From Firmicutes bacterium HGW-Firmicutes-3 (GTDB lineage Bacteria > Bacillota > Clostridia > Lachnospirales > Vallitaleaceae), in assembly GCA_002841435.1 (NCBI GenBank), contig PGZS01000003.1:1-47160 (forward strand): DNA of 47,160 nucleotides. The letters run 5' to 3'. Under the pieces are notes generated by a model, which was not told the DNA's origin, made no database searches, and saw nothing but the letters and a program-made list of their open reading frames with translations. Numbering within the stretch: the stretch's first letter is position 1; each line of letters opens with the position of its first letter. Positions 17,340 through 26,496 of this stretch are shown here, piece by piece. A program made the position numbers and the translations under genes.

Positions 17340-18184
17340 ATACCCATTACCCGACATCGTATGAAGAAGCCCTAGAACTTTTGAGTATCTATAAACCGAC
17401 AATTATAGCAGGTGGTACAGATCTTATGGTCAGGAAAAGAGCATGGAGCGATTTGCCTACAAGCTTTGACAGGGATATATTACTTGTTGGACAGTTGGAA
17501 GAACTGAATTATATCGACCGTCAAGGCAGTAACATCCATATCGGTGCCGGTGTGACTTTGGAAGATATTATGGATCACTTTCATACACCGACTTTGTTAT
17601 CAGAAGCCGTCAAAATCATGGCGTCGCCGGCTATAAGACATAGCGCAACTCTAGCCGGCAATGTGGTGAATGCATCACCGGCCGGTGATACCTTACCCGT
17701 ACTTTATGTTCTAAACAGTGTGGTAGTATTGGAATCGGTAGAGGGTATAAGACACGTACCTATTGATACCTTTATAACAGGTCCGGGAAAGACAATCATC
17801 AATGACAATGAAATGATTAAGGAAATTATCCTATCCGGTCATAAGTTCAACCATAGTGTCTACAGAAAAGTTGGTGGACGTAAAGCAGATGCCATCTCAA
17901 AGTTATCGGTATGTATGATTATGGATATCAAAAAAGGTATCATTCAGAACTTTAGAGCTGCTTTTGGTGCTGTTGGGCCAACTGTTGTAAGAGATGTAAC
18001 AATAGAATCCAAACTCATAGGTAAATCATTAGTTTGGTTGGATGAAAATATAGAAGAAATCGGCAAATGGTATGAACAGATCATTAAGCCTATTGATGAC
18101 CAAAGGTCCTCAGCATCCTATCGAAAAGCATGTACCATTAACTTGCTCACTGATTTTATAAAGCATATAAAACATCATGCATAG
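17333..18184 (+). CDS. Molybdenum hydroxylase 2, FAD-binding subunit
   Basis: This 283-residue FAD subunit has the typical AGGTDLMVRKR loop (about residues 24-34) and HSATLAGNVVNASPAGD (near residue 103), both flavin-contacting motifs of the xanthine dehydrogenase family. GGAGG lies 10 bases before the ATG, inside the end of the Fe-S gene. It completes the second hydroxylase and is followed by a regulatory gene. Confidence 0.9.
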   Translation: MVNTHYPTSYEEALELLSIYKPTIIAGGTDLMVRKRAWSDLPTSFDRDILLVGQLEELNYIDRQGSNIHIGAGVTLEDIMDHFHTPTLLSEAVKIMASPAIRHSATLAGNVVNASPAGDTLPVLYVLNSVVVLESVEGIRHVPIDTFITGPGKTIINDNEMIKEIILSGHKFNHSVYRKVGGRKADAISKLSVCMIMDIKKGIIQNFRAAFGAVGPTVVRDVTIESKLIGKSLVWLDENIEEIGKWYEQIIKPIDDQRSSASYRKACTINLLTDFIKHIKHHA

Positions 18185-18216
18185 AATCTCAATGATTTAT
18201 AAGTGGAGGTAGGACA

Positions 18217-18753
18217 ATGTTAGGCGAAAAAATAAGACTAAAACGTATTGAAAAAGCCATGAGCTTAAAAGACCTTGCCGAGGCGTCCGGCTTAACTTCC
18301 GGATTTATTAGTCAGATAGAGAGAGACCTTGCCGAGCCATCCATTACTTCTTTAAGAAAGATAGCAGAAGCCTTGGAGGTAGCCGTATTTCATTTTTTTA
18401 TAGAAGAAATGAATGAAAATCCTGTGGTCAGAAAACACGAACGACAGCCCATTCAATTTCCCGGTTCAAAGGTTTCTTATGAGTTATTGTCGCCAGATTT
18501 AAACCGTCAAATGGAGACCTTTCTTGGTAAGCTTGAACCCGGTGGTGTCACTTGTGATGAACCAATGGCCCATGCAGGCGAAGAAGTGATTTTCGTTTTA
18601 GAAGGAGAAATGCTCATACGTATTGGAAATACTATCTATAACTTATCAGAAGGTGACACCATATACTATTACGCCAATATACCTCATCAGATTGAGAATC
18701 CCGGTAAAGATCTATTAAGTTTTGTATCTACAATTACCCCACCAAGATTTTAG
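18217..18753 (+). CDS. XRE-family regulator with cupin domain
   Basis: This is a 178-residue transcription factor. Residues about 1-60 form an XRE-type helix-turn-helix (MSLKDLAEASGLTSGFISQIERD), and residues about 100-175 a cupin sensor (HAGEEVIFVLEGEM, IPHQIENPG). Proteins with this layout, such as PuuR, repress catabolic genes and release DNA on binding a substrate-like ligand. Lying inside the purine operon, it probably controls it, perhaps from the promoter at 5780. No operator could be assigned. GGAGG precedes the ATG. Confidence 0.87.
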   Translation: MLGEKIRLKRIEKAMSLKDLAEASGLTSGFISQIERDLAEPSITSLRKIAEALEVAVFHFFIEEMNENPVVRKHERQPIQFPGSKVSYELLSPDLNRQMETFLGKLEPGGVTCDEPMAHAGEEVIFVLEGEMLIRIGNTIYNLSEGDTIYYYANIPHQIENPGKDLLSFVSTITPPRF

Positions 18754-18792
18754 AGTCTAGAAGTAAGTATTTAGTAAGGTAGGAGGAATGAC

Positions 18793-20499
18793 ATGCCGAT
18801 TAAAGAGATGATTATAGCAAGAGGTGACCAGAAGGCAGAGTTGGTACTAAAAAACTGTCAAGTTGTAAATGTACTGAACGGGCAGATTGAAACCGGCGAT
18901 ATTGCTATAGAAAAAGGTCGAATTGTGGGTGTAGGTGAATATGAAGGTATTAGAGAAATTGATTTGAAACACAAGTATGTATGTCCCGGATTTATTGATG
19001 GTCATGTCCATATTGAATCCTCTATGTTGACGCCATCACAATTTTCAAGATTGGTCATGCCAAAAGGCACCACCAGTATCATAGCAGATCCACATGAGAT
19101 AGCGAATGTATGCGGCTTAAACGGCATTGAATATATGTTAAAAGCCAGTGAAAAAGTACCCCTTGACATTTATATCATGTTACCTTCTTGTGTGCCGTCT
19201 ACAGAATTTGAAGCGGCAGGTGCCATTCTTTTGGCAAAGGATCTTAAAAAGCTAAAAGATCACCCTAGAGTCATTGGTCTTGGCGAGATGATGAATTATC
19301 CTGGTGTTATTGCCGGCAACCCAATGGTCCACGAAAAAATAGATATGATGTCAGATCGTTTGATTGACGGTCATGCACCGGAAGTGACAGGTAAGGCACT
19401 TAACGCTTACATATCTGCAGGCGTAAAGACTGATCATGAATGTACAACTAAGGAAGAAATGCTGGAAAAAGTTGGGAAAGGGATGTATGTCCACTTAAGA
19501 GAAGGCTCAGCTACTAGGAATCTTGATGAACTTTTAAAAGGCGTAACACCAAATAACAGCCGTAGGCTTATGTTTTGCTCAGATGATAAGCAACCCATTG
19601 ATATCATGAACGAGGGCCATATGGATCATAATGTAAGAAGGGCCATTGAACTGGGTCTTAGTCCTATCACAGCGATTCAAATGGCTACCCTAAACATTGC
19701 AGAATGTTATAGCTTAAAAGGCAAAGGTGCCATAGCACCAGGCTATGAAGCGGACTTGTTAATCTTGGACAATCTTGAAGAAGTCAGTGTCAGTCAAGTT
19801 TATAAAAAAGGCATATTGGTAGCATCTGGTAACCAACCCCTTTTTGAAGCGCCTCAGATTGAAGATGAAAGCGTACTGAATACGGTTAAGCTTGAGAACA
19901 TAGAGATGATTAATCTGGACCTAAAGATTGTTACGGGTATTGCTAAGGTCATCGGACTAAAAGAACGAAGCATCATAACGGATCTTGTGATTAGAAAAGT
20001 GGATACCAAGGATGATTTGTTTGTTCATAATCCTAAGTTAGATCTTCTGAAATTAGCCGTCATAGAACGTCATCAGAATACAGGTAATGTGGGCATTGGA
20101 CTTGTTGAAGGCTATGGTCTAAAACACGGAGCAGTGGGCCTCACCATAGCTCATGATTCACATAATGTCATTGTTATAGGTGATAACGATGCAGATATGA
20201 GACTGGCCATAGAAGAACTCAAAAGATGTGATGGCGGCATGACCATCTGTAGAGATGGTGTTGTTATTGAGACACTAAGGTTAGAAGTAGGTGGACTTAT
20301 GACCAACGCACCTCTTGAAGAGGTCATAGCCAAGATAAAAAAAATGGACCGTTTGGCCCTTGATAGTGGTGTCAGCACCAAGATTGAACCATTTTTAACA
20401 TTGGCGTTTTTGGCACTACCGGTTATACCGGAATTAAAGCTTACAGATCAAGGCTTATTTGATGTTACAAAGTTTGCCTTTGTAGAAATAGATGTATAG
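18793..20499 (+). CDS. ade: Adenine deaminase
   Basis: This enzyme deaminates adenine to hypoxanthine, supplying the hydroxylases. At 568 residues it matches the bacterial Ade/AdeC family. Metal ligands His71 and His73 are in DGHVHIESSM, followed by ADPHEIANVCG (near residue 98), LGEMMNYPG, DGHAPEVTGKAL, CSDDKQP and the C-terminal adenine-deaminase domain (TIAHDSHNVIVIG, GGMTICRDG). AGGAGG lies before the ATG. Its position inside the operon marks adenine as an entry point of the pathway. Confidence 0.94.
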   Translation: MPIKEMIIARGDQKAELVLKNCQVVNVLNGQIETGDIAIEKGRIVGVGEYEGIREIDLKHKYVCPGFIDGHVHIESSMLTPSQFSRLVMPKGTTSIIADPHEIANVCGLNGIEYMLKASEKVPLDIYIMLPSCVPSTEFEAAGAILLAKDLKKLKDHPRVIGLGEMMNYPGVIAGNPMVHEKIDMMSDRLIDGHAPEVTGKALNAYISAGVKTDHECTTKEEMLEKVGKGMYVHLREGSATRNLDELLKGVTPNNSRRLMFCSDDKQPIDIMNEGHMDHNVRRAIELGLSPITAIQMATLNIAECYSLKGKGAIAPGYEADLLILDNLEEVSVSQVYKKGILVASGNQPLFEAPQIEDESVLNTVKLENIEMINLDLKIVTGIAKVIGLKERSIITDLVIRKVDTKDDLFVHNPKLDLLKLAVIERHQNTGNVGIGLVEGYGLKHGAVGLTIAHDSHNVIVIGDNDADMRLAIEELKRCDGGMTICRDGVVIETLRLEVGGLMTNAPLEEVIAKIKKMDRLALDSGVSTKIEPFLTLAFLALPVIPELKLTDQGLFDVTKFAFVEIDV

Positions 20500-20513
20500 A
20501 AGGAGGACCATAA

Positions 20514-21770
20514 ATGTCCTATGTATCAGGTTATACTTGTACACTATGTGAAAAAGAATATACAAGCGACCAAGGGCCGATGACCACTTGCCCTATTTGT
20601 GGTGATCTGGGCATCTTAGATGTGAATTATGATTATAAAAGCATAGCAAAAGTCTTAACAAGAGACGCTCTAAAGAACAATGAAGATAGAACCATCTGGC
20701 GTTATGCACCTTTGCTGCCTGTTGAGTCCACCCATTTACAGAAAACCCTAAAAGTAGGCGGAACACCTCTATATCGTAGTCATCAACTGGCTAGGCATAT
20801 CGGTTTAGATACCTTATATATAAAAGATGACGGTGTCAATCCGACAGCCTCTTTAAAAGACCGAGCTTCTGTAATAGCTGTTGTTAGAGCCATGGAAGAA
20901 GGCAAGGACACCATAGCTTGTAGCTCGACAGGGAATGCAGCCTCATCCTTAGCCGGTAATGCTGCACATATGGGTCTTAAAACGGTCATTTTTGTACCTA
21001 AGCGCGCCCCAAAAGGCAAATTAACCCAACTACTGGTCTATGGTGCTAAGGTGGTTTCAGTAGACGGCGATTATAGAAGTACTTTTGAGCTGTCTAAAGC
21101 GGCCATTGATCATTATGGTTGGTACAATAGGAATGCTGCGATTAATCCCTATCTTGTTGAAGGTAAAAAGACAGTGGCTCTAGAAATAGCAGAACAGTTG
21201 TCCTTTGATGTACCGGATTGGGTAGTGGTGTCTGTAGGAGACGGCTGTACCATTGCCGGGGTGTATAAAGGCTTCTATGACCTTATATCTATTGGATTAA
21301 TAGATAAAATGCCAAGGCTACTTGGCGTTCAGGCAGAAGGTTGCGCACCCTTTTATCATGCATTTAAAGACAAAAAAGCATTAGAAGCCACAGAGGAAAA
21401 TACCCTAGCAGATAGCATCGCCGTTGGTGTTCCAAGGAATCCGGTTAAAGGCATTCAAGGGGTGTTGGCCTCAAAGGGTACATATCTAACTGTAACGGAT
21501 CAAGAAATATTGGCATCAATGGCTCTACTTGGAAGAACAGAAGGTATTTTCGGTGAGCCGGCAGGTGTGGCAGGCGTTGCAGGTCTTAAAAAAGCACTGG
21601 AGGAAGGTATTATACATAAAAAGGATGAAGTGACAGTAATCGTAACAGGTAACGGACTTAAGGACGTTGAGCATGGCATGGAGGCAGTGGGGGAACCTAT
21701 GCGTCTGAAGCCGGACATCCAGAGTTTTATAAAAAGAATGAACGAAGCGGAGGGCATGACAAATGAGTAA
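20514..21770 (+). CDS. Threonine synthase-like PLP enzyme with zinc-ribbon
   Basis: This is a 418-residue fold-type-II PLP enzyme. The N-terminus has a zinc-ribbon pattern (CTLC near residues 10-13, CPIC near residues 26-29). The PLP lysine is Lys115 in TASLKDRAS, and the phosphate-binding loops are CSSTGNAASSLAG and SVGDGCTIAG. The family makes threonine from O-phosphohomoserine, but the purine-operon context, with no other threonine genes, suggests another elimination or replacement reaction on an amino acid. It overlaps the next gene by 8 bases. It could be a diverged enzyme acting on 2,3-diaminopropionate or a related product; this is inference. Confidence 0.75.
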   Translation: MSYVSGYTCTLCEKEYTSDQGPMTTCPICGDLGILDVNYDYKSIAKVLTRDALKNNEDRTIWRYAPLLPVESTHLQKTLKVGGTPLYRSHQLARHIGLDTLYIKDDGVNPTASLKDRASVIAVVRAMEEGKDTIACSSTGNAASSLAGNAAHMGLKTVIFVPKRAPKGKLTQLLVYGAKVVSVDGDYRSTFELSKAAIDHYGWYNRNAAINPYLVEGKKTVALEIAEQLSFDVPDWVVVSVGDGCTIAGVYKGFYDLISIGLIDKMPRLLGVQAEGCAPFYHAFKDKKALEATEENTLADSIAVGVPRNPVKGIQGVLASKGTYLTVTDQEILASMALLGRTEGIFGEPAGVAGVAGLKKALEEGIIHKKDEVTVIVTGNGLKDVEHGMEAVGEPMRLKPDIQSFIKRMNEAEGMTNE

Positions 21771-23145
21771 AATACCATTCGGACCAACTTATGATGAGAT
21801 GTTGGATCCATCCAAAATCTCAGAAATGATTATGGAAAAAGTGATTTTGGCCAAAGAAGAAGAACTTGATCCTTTAAATCTTTTTAATATTACATGGCGG
21901 GATTCTAATAACGAAATTCGAAAAGTGGTACTGCCAAAAGCTATAACCGGCGTAGATGCTAATATTGTGGTTATGCTTGGCAAGTATTTTCCATCCGGTT
22001 CTCATAAGGTAGGACCGGCCTATGCAACATTAATTGAAGGTTGTGTGGATAAAGAAATTCTACCTGGAGAGCATACGATTTTAGGGCCATCTACCGGTAA
22101 TTTCGGTATTGGCGTTTCTTACATATGTAACCTCATGGGCTATGAGGCCATTGTCATCATGCCGGATAATATGAGCAAGGAACGTTATGAGAGAATCAAA
22201 AGATATGGGGCTCAGTTGGACTTAACACCCGGTACCGAGTCGGATGTTATCTTGACCCTTGAACGTACTTATGAATTAATGAAAGAGCCAAAGAATAAAG
22301 CTTTAGCTCAGTTTGAGTTGTTTCCTAATTACAGATTCCATAGACATGTTACCGGACATAGCGCTGTTGAAGCGGTTAAAGGTATAGGAAACGGTCGTAT
22401 AGCAGCCTTTACATCTGCCCTTGGTTCTTCAGGTACCATTGCTGCCGGTGATCATATTAAGCAGGTTTATCCCGATGCCAAAATTGTAGCACTTGAGCCA
22501 TATGAATGTTCTACTTTGACAGATGGAGGCCGGGGCCAACATAGAATTGAAGGTATAGGCGATAAGATGTGTACCTTAATTCATAATGTTCTAAATACAG
22601 ACTTTGTGGTGATGATCGAAGATGATGATTGTGTTAAAGGCTTAAAGGTGATCCATGATGGGGCACATATTCTTGTCGAAGCAGGTGTGGATAAAGATCT
22701 TGCAGAATGTTTAAAAGACTTATTTGGCGTATCAGGCATCTGTAATATACTAGGCGCTATTAAAATGGCCAAACATCTTAATCTTGGACCGGAAGATAAT
22801 GTGGTGACCATAGCTACAGATGGCTTTGACCGGTATGATTCTGTTATTCTAGATCTTGAAAGACGCTCTCTTGAGACATCTGATAATGTCTTAAGAAGAT
22901 GGAAAAAAGATGTCTTTGACGAAGCCGATACAGATAAAATAACAGACTTTAGAAGTCATGATAAAAAAGAGCAACTATTTAATCAAAAAGAAAAAGACTG
23001 GTTGCCCTTTGGTTATAAAAAAGAGTATTTGGATGCCATGAAAGTACAAGAATTCTGGGATTTGGAATATGCAAAAGTACAAGCCTACAATGCAAAAATC
23101 AAAGTACTAAGAGAAGAGGAGGATGACAATGACAATACCCTTTAA
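21763..23145 (+). CDS. Fold-type-II PLP-dependent lyase (cysteine synthase-like)
   Basis: This 460-residue PLP enzyme is related to the cysteine synthase/diaminopropionate lyase group. The PLP lysine is probably Lys82 in [10 protein letters not shown]. The substrate loop is [12 protein letters not shown], and the glycine-rich phosphate loop is [12 protein letters not shown] near residue 217. A C-terminal extension of about 90 charged residues follows. I cannot assign it to ygeX with confidence, although it sits where ygeX lies relative to ygeY and ygeW in related clusters. Coupled translation with the preceding PLP gene suggests that the two act together or in sequence. Confidence 0.72.
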   Translation: MSKIPFGPTYDEMLDPSKISEMIMEKVILAKEEELDPLNLFNITWRDSNNEIRKVVLPKAITGVDANIVVMLGKYFPSGSHKVGPAYATLIEGCVDKEILPGEHTILGPSTGNFGIGVSYICNLMGYEAIVIMPDNMSKERYERIKRYGAQLDLTPGTESDVILTLERTYELMKEPKNKALAQFELFPNYRFHRHVTGHSAVEAVKGIGNGRIAAFTSALGSSGTIAAGDHIKQVYPDAKIVALEPYECSTLTDGGRGQHRIEGIGDKMCTLIHNVLNTDFVVMIEDDDCVKGLKVIHDGAHILVEAGVDKDLAECLKDLFGVSGICNILGAIKMAKHLNLGPEDNVVTIATDGFDRYDSVILDLERRSLETSDNVLRRWKKDVFDEADTDKITDFRSHDKKEQLFNQKEKDWLPFGYKKEYLDAMKVQEFWDLEYAKVQAYNAKIKVLREEEDDNDNTL

Positions 23146-24343
23146 TACGATACTGGAAAGCGCAAAAACTTATAGGGATGACATATCAACCTTTCTCAGG
23201 GATATGATTCGCATATCCAGTGAAAGCTGTGATGAAAAACTAGTCGTTCTAAGAATAAAGGAAGAAATGGAAAAAGTTGGATTTGATCGCATTGATATTG
23301 ATCCTATGGGCAATATTCTAGGCTATATCGGTCATGGATCGACTTTGATTGCCATGGATGCACATATCGATACAGTTGGTATCGGTGAACTTGCCAATTG
23401 GGATTATGATCCTTATGAAGGCTATGAAGACCATGAGATCATCATCGGTCGTGGTGCCAGTGATCAAGAAGGTGGTATGGCTTCTATGGTGTATGCAGGT
23501 AAAATCATTAAGGATCTGGATTTAGCCGATGATTATACCTTGCTTGTTACAGGAACGGTACAAGAAGAGGACTGTGACGGATTGTGTTGGCAGTATATCA
23601 TAGAGGAATCTAAGATCAGGCCTGAATTTGTCGTCATCACAGAACCCACATCTTTAAACATCTACCGAGGTCAACGTGGACGTATGGAAATCAAGGTGGA
23701 GACCATGGGTGTTAGTTGTCATGGGTCAGCACCGGAGCGGGGGGATAATGCCATATACAAGATGGCACCCATTATTAATGAACTTAAAGAACTTCATGTA
23801 AATCTGTTAGACAATGCATTTCTAGGCAAAGGCAGCTTGACCGTATCAGAGATTTTCTTCAGCTCACCTTCAAGATGTGCTGTGGCTGATGGTTGTGCCA
23901 TATCCGTCGATCGCAGGTTGACCCACGGGGAAACCTATGAATCCGCTTTGGAAGAGATTCGTAACCTGCCCTCAGTAAAAGCAGCAGAAGCCAAAGTATC
24001 CATGTACACCTATGAACGTCCTTCCTATACAGGTCTGGTTTATCCAACAGATGCTTATTTTCCTACTTGGGTATTGCCAGAAGAACATGAGGCTACCCAA
24101 ACGCTGGTAGATGCCTATAGAGGCTTATTTGATAAGGAACCTTTGGTGGATAAATGGACGTTTTCAACCAATGGTGTTTCTATCATGGGTCGATATGAGA
24201 TTCCGTGTATCGGATTTGGACCCGGTCATGAGGACCAAGCCCATGCTCCGAATGAAAAAACTTGGAAAGATGAACTGGTGTATGCTGCAGCTATGTATGC
24301 GACCATTCCAAAAGCCTATATAAAAAGAAAGAGAGGTTTATAA
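23129..24343 (+). CDS. ygeY: YgeY-type M20 family hydrolase
   Basis: This is a 404-residue M20 metallopeptidase/deacylase-fold protein of the kind annotated as a selenium-metabolism hydrolase. Zinc ligands and catalytic residues appear in [10 protein letters not shown] (near residue 77), RGASDQEGG (near residue 111), the EED pair near residue 146 and the TEPT segment. The late histidine is in [11 protein letters not shown]. The ATG at 23129 is chosen because GAGGAGG ends 6 bases before it; the in-frame ATG at 23123 abuts that site. It overlaps the PLP gene. It probably hydrolyses an amide or ureido bond of a purine ring-opening product. Confidence 0.85.
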   Translation: MTIPFNTILESAKTYRDDISTFLRDMIRISSESCDEKLVVLRIKEEMEKVGFDRIDIDPMGNILGYIGHGSTLIAMDAHIDTVGIGELANWDYDPYEGYEDHEIIIGRGASDQEGGMASMVYAGKIIKDLDLADDYTLLVTGTVQEEDCDGLCWQYIIEESKIRPEFVVITEPTSLNIYRGQRGRMEIKVETMGVSCHGSAPERGDNAIYKMAPIINELKELHVNLLDNAFLGKGSLTVSEIFFSSPSRCAVADGCAISVDRRLTHGETYESALEEIRNLPSVKAAEAKVSMYTYERPSYTGLVYPTDAYFPTWVLPEEHEATQTLVDAYRGLFDKEPLVDKWTFSTNGVSIMGRYEIPCIGFGPGHEDQAHAPNEKTWKDELVYAAAMYATIPKAYIKRKRGL

Positions 24344-24344
24344 T

Positions 24345-25331
24345 ATGCAGACACGATTTAAAGGTAAACATTTTATCACCCTTCAAGATTGGACCAAGGA
24401 AGAAATTGATACTTTACTTGAGGTATCTTTTGATCTGAAAAAGAAATTTGCTATGGGTATTACTACCCCATATCTACCTTATCAAACGATGTTTTTAATG
24501 TTTTTTGAGCAATCCACAAGAACCCGTAACTCTATGGAGGCAGGTTTTGCACAGCTCGGTGGACACGCCAATTATCTGGACACCTCAACCATGCAAATCA
24601 GTCATGGTGAAGTTGCCAAAGACACAGCCATTATCTTATCCAGTTATGGGCACGCAATTGCTTGTAGAAACTGCTTCTGGGGAGTGGGTAATAAATATCT
24701 AAGAGAACTGGCAGAACATTCAACCGTGCCGATTATGAATCTTCAATGTGATCTGTACCATCCAATGCAAGGGATTGCAGACTTAATGACCATTAAGGAA
24801 AAGGTGGAAACCACCAAGAACCTTAAAGTATCAATTATATGGGCATATGCAAAAAGCCATAAAAAACCTATATCCGTTCCTTTAACACAAGCCTTATTAT
24901 TCCCAAGATATGGTATGGATGTAATATTGGCTTATCCGGAAGGTTACGACTTACCGGACTGGGCGATTGAGCAGGCGAGAGAGAATGCAAGACAAAACGG
25001 TGGTAGTTTCAGAATTACCCATAACATGGAAGAAGCTTATAAAGATGCAGATGTGGTTATTCCCAAGAACTGGGGCAGTTGGGTGAACAATCAAAGTGAT
25101 GCAGTTATAGATGATCTTTTAGAATCTTATAAAGGATGGAAATGTACAGAAGAAATGATGGCACTAGCCAGTGATAACGTGATGTATATGCACGCTTTAC
25201 CTGCAGATAGAGGCAACGAAGTTGAAGACAGTGTTATAGACGGTCCTCATTCAATTGTTTTTGATGAAGCAGAAAATAGAATTCATACATCCAAAGCGGT
25301 TATGGTTCTTACCATGGGCGGCAAGGGTTGA
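24345..25331 (+). CDS. ygeW: YgeW-type carbamoyltransferase
   Basis: This 328-residue member of the aspartate/ornithine carbamoyltransferase family is of the YgeW (knotted) type. The carbamoyl-phosphate loop STRTR is at residues 57-61. The second substrate-site segment is HALPADRGNEVEDSV near residue 285, where ordinary enzymes have HCLP. E. coli YgeW is longer, about 396 residues. Together with the kinase downstream it should run in the catabolic direction, splitting a ureido compound with phosphate to give carbamoyl phosphate. The true substrate in this organism is not shown by sequence. Confidence 0.87.
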   Translation: MQTRFKGKHFITLQDWTKEEIDTLLEVSFDLKKKFAMGITTPYLPYQTMFLMFFEQSTRTRNSMEAGFAQLGGHANYLDTSTMQISHGEVAKDTAIILSSYGHAIACRNCFWGVGNKYLRELAEHSTVPIMNLQCDLYHPMQGIADLMTIKEKVETTKNLKVSIIWAYAKSHKKPISVPLTQALLFPRYGMDVILAYPEGYDLPDWAIEQARENARQNGGSFRITHNMEEAYKDADVVIPKNWGSWVNNQSDAVIDDLLESYKGWKCTEEMMALASDNVMYMHALPADRGNEVEDSVIDGPHSIVFDEAENRIHTSKAVMVLTMGGKG

Positions 25332-25363
25332 TACGGCATTAAATGATGGAGGCGAGGCACCAG

Positions 25364-26335
25364 ATGGAAAAATTAGCAGTCATTGCCATTGGCGGTAATT
25401 CCTTAATCAAAGATAGCGAACATCAATTTATTGAAGATCAATACATGGCGGTCTGTGAAACCGTCCGTCATGTGGTGGATCTGATTGAACTGGGGATAAA
25501 TGTGGTCATAACCCATGGCAACGGTCCACAAGTGGGTTTTATCATGAGACGTTCAGAAATCGCCGAAGAAGTAGAACATATGCATCCGGTACCTTTGGTA
25601 AGTTGTGACGCGGATACCCAAGGTGCCATTGGTTATCAAATTCAACAAGCCATGCAAAATGAGTTTAACAAAAGAGGAATGGCAAATAAAGCGGTTACGG
25701 TAGTGACACAAGTGGAAGTCGAACCAGATGATCCGGCATTTCTAATGCCTTCAAAACCAATCGGTACGTTTTATACAGAAGTACAAATAGAACGGATTAC
25801 CAGACAACATCCGGACTGGCATATGGTTAAAGATTCGGGTCGAGGCTACAGAAGGGTCGTTCCATCACCAATGCCAAAGAAAATTGTTGAAAGAGAAGCC
25901 ATAGAGACACTTATTCATGCCGGATTCTCGGTGGTGGCGGTTGGTGGCGGTGGTATTCCGGTAACAAGAGATGCAGACGGAAAGCTTGTTGGTGTGAATG
26001 CAGTTATTGATAAGGACTATGCCAGCAGTTTATTAGCCACTTTGCTTGGTGCAGATTATTTCATCATTTCTACGGCGGTGGATCAGGTCTATATAGACTA
26101 TAACAAGCCAACTCAAAAGGCTTTGAGTGTATTGACTTTAGATGAAGTAGAGGCCTTGAAGATGGATAATCAGTTTGCACCTGGCAGCATGTTGCCAAAG
26201 ATCAATGCGGCGTCGGATTTCATTAAGGCGGGTGGAAAAAAGGCGATTATTACCAGCCCGGCTTGTTTAAGCGATGCGGTTAAAGGCGTGGCAGGAACAA
26301 CGATCATCAACCGGGGGGACGGTTCTTCAGGCTGA
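25364..26335 (+). CDS. Carbamate kinase with altered C-terminus
   Basis: Carbamate kinase transfers phosphate from carbamoyl phosphate to ADP, making ATP. With YgeW it would give the energy yield of the pathway. Motifs are AIGGNSL at the start, THGNGPQVG near residue 51, VVAVGGGGIPV, and the C-terminal PKINAASDF. The ATG at 25364 is chosen because GGAGG (25348-25352) lies 11 bases before it; an upstream in-frame ATG at 25343 would precede the site. The product has 323 residues. The last eight (NRGDGSSG) are largely encoded by the first unit of a tandem 34-bp repeat, so the natural end has been replaced. The match is to the YqeA/ArcC family. Confidence 0.9.
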   Translation: MEKLAVIAIGGNSLIKDSEHQFIEDQYMAVCETVRHVVDLIELGINVVITHGNGPQVGFIMRRSEIAEEVEHMHPVPLVSCDADTQGAIGYQIQQAMQNEFNKRGMANKAVTVVTQVEVEPDDPAFLMPSKPIGTFYTEVQIERITRQHPDWHMVKDSGRGYRRVVPSPMPKKIVEREAIETLIHAGFSVVAVGGGGIPVTRDADGKLVGVNAVIDKDYASSLLATLLGADYFIISTAVDQVYIDYNKPTQKALSVLTLDEVEALKMDNQFAPGSMLPKINAASDFIKAGGKKAIITSPACLSDAVKGVAGTTIINRGDGSSG

Positions 26336-26376
26336 CAATTATAACCGGGGGGACGGTTCTTCAGGCTGACAATTAT
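26309..26376 (+). repeat. Tandem 34-bp REP-like repeat, two perfect copies
   Basis: The units at 26309-26342 and 26343-26376 are identical, each with the core CCGGGGGGACGGTTCTTCAG and then GCTGACA. The first overlaps the 3' end of the carbamate kinase gene and provides its stop codon. GGGGACGGTTCT-type motifs recur as dispersed REP-like elements in many Firmicutes genomes (from memory), so this is probably such an element rather than a local duplication. The high G content contrasts with its surroundings. Confidence 0.75.
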
Positions 26377-26382
26377 GAGATT

Positions 26383-26416
26383 GGTCCAATAGCCTCACGG
26401 TTATTGGACCTTAATT
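26383..26416 (+). terminator. Probable terminator of the purine operon
   Basis: GGTCCAATA (26383-26391) pairs perfectly with TATTGGACC (26402-26410), followed by TTAATTT. The T-run is weak, but this is the first hairpin after the 18-gene run and lies before the convergent AraC gene. Confidence 0.55.
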
Positions 26417-26496
26417 TGAGGGCAGCATTTTCCGAAAAACACTTGGAAAAGCTTTATGCGCAAGAACAAACTGACTTTTATAATGGTTGATTGGTT

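Noticed and set aside
26343-26483. Short open frame downstream of the carbamate kinase that could be a transposase remnant
   Set aside because: It runs through the repeat and a hairpin, is under 60 codons, has no start signal and resembles no family I know.
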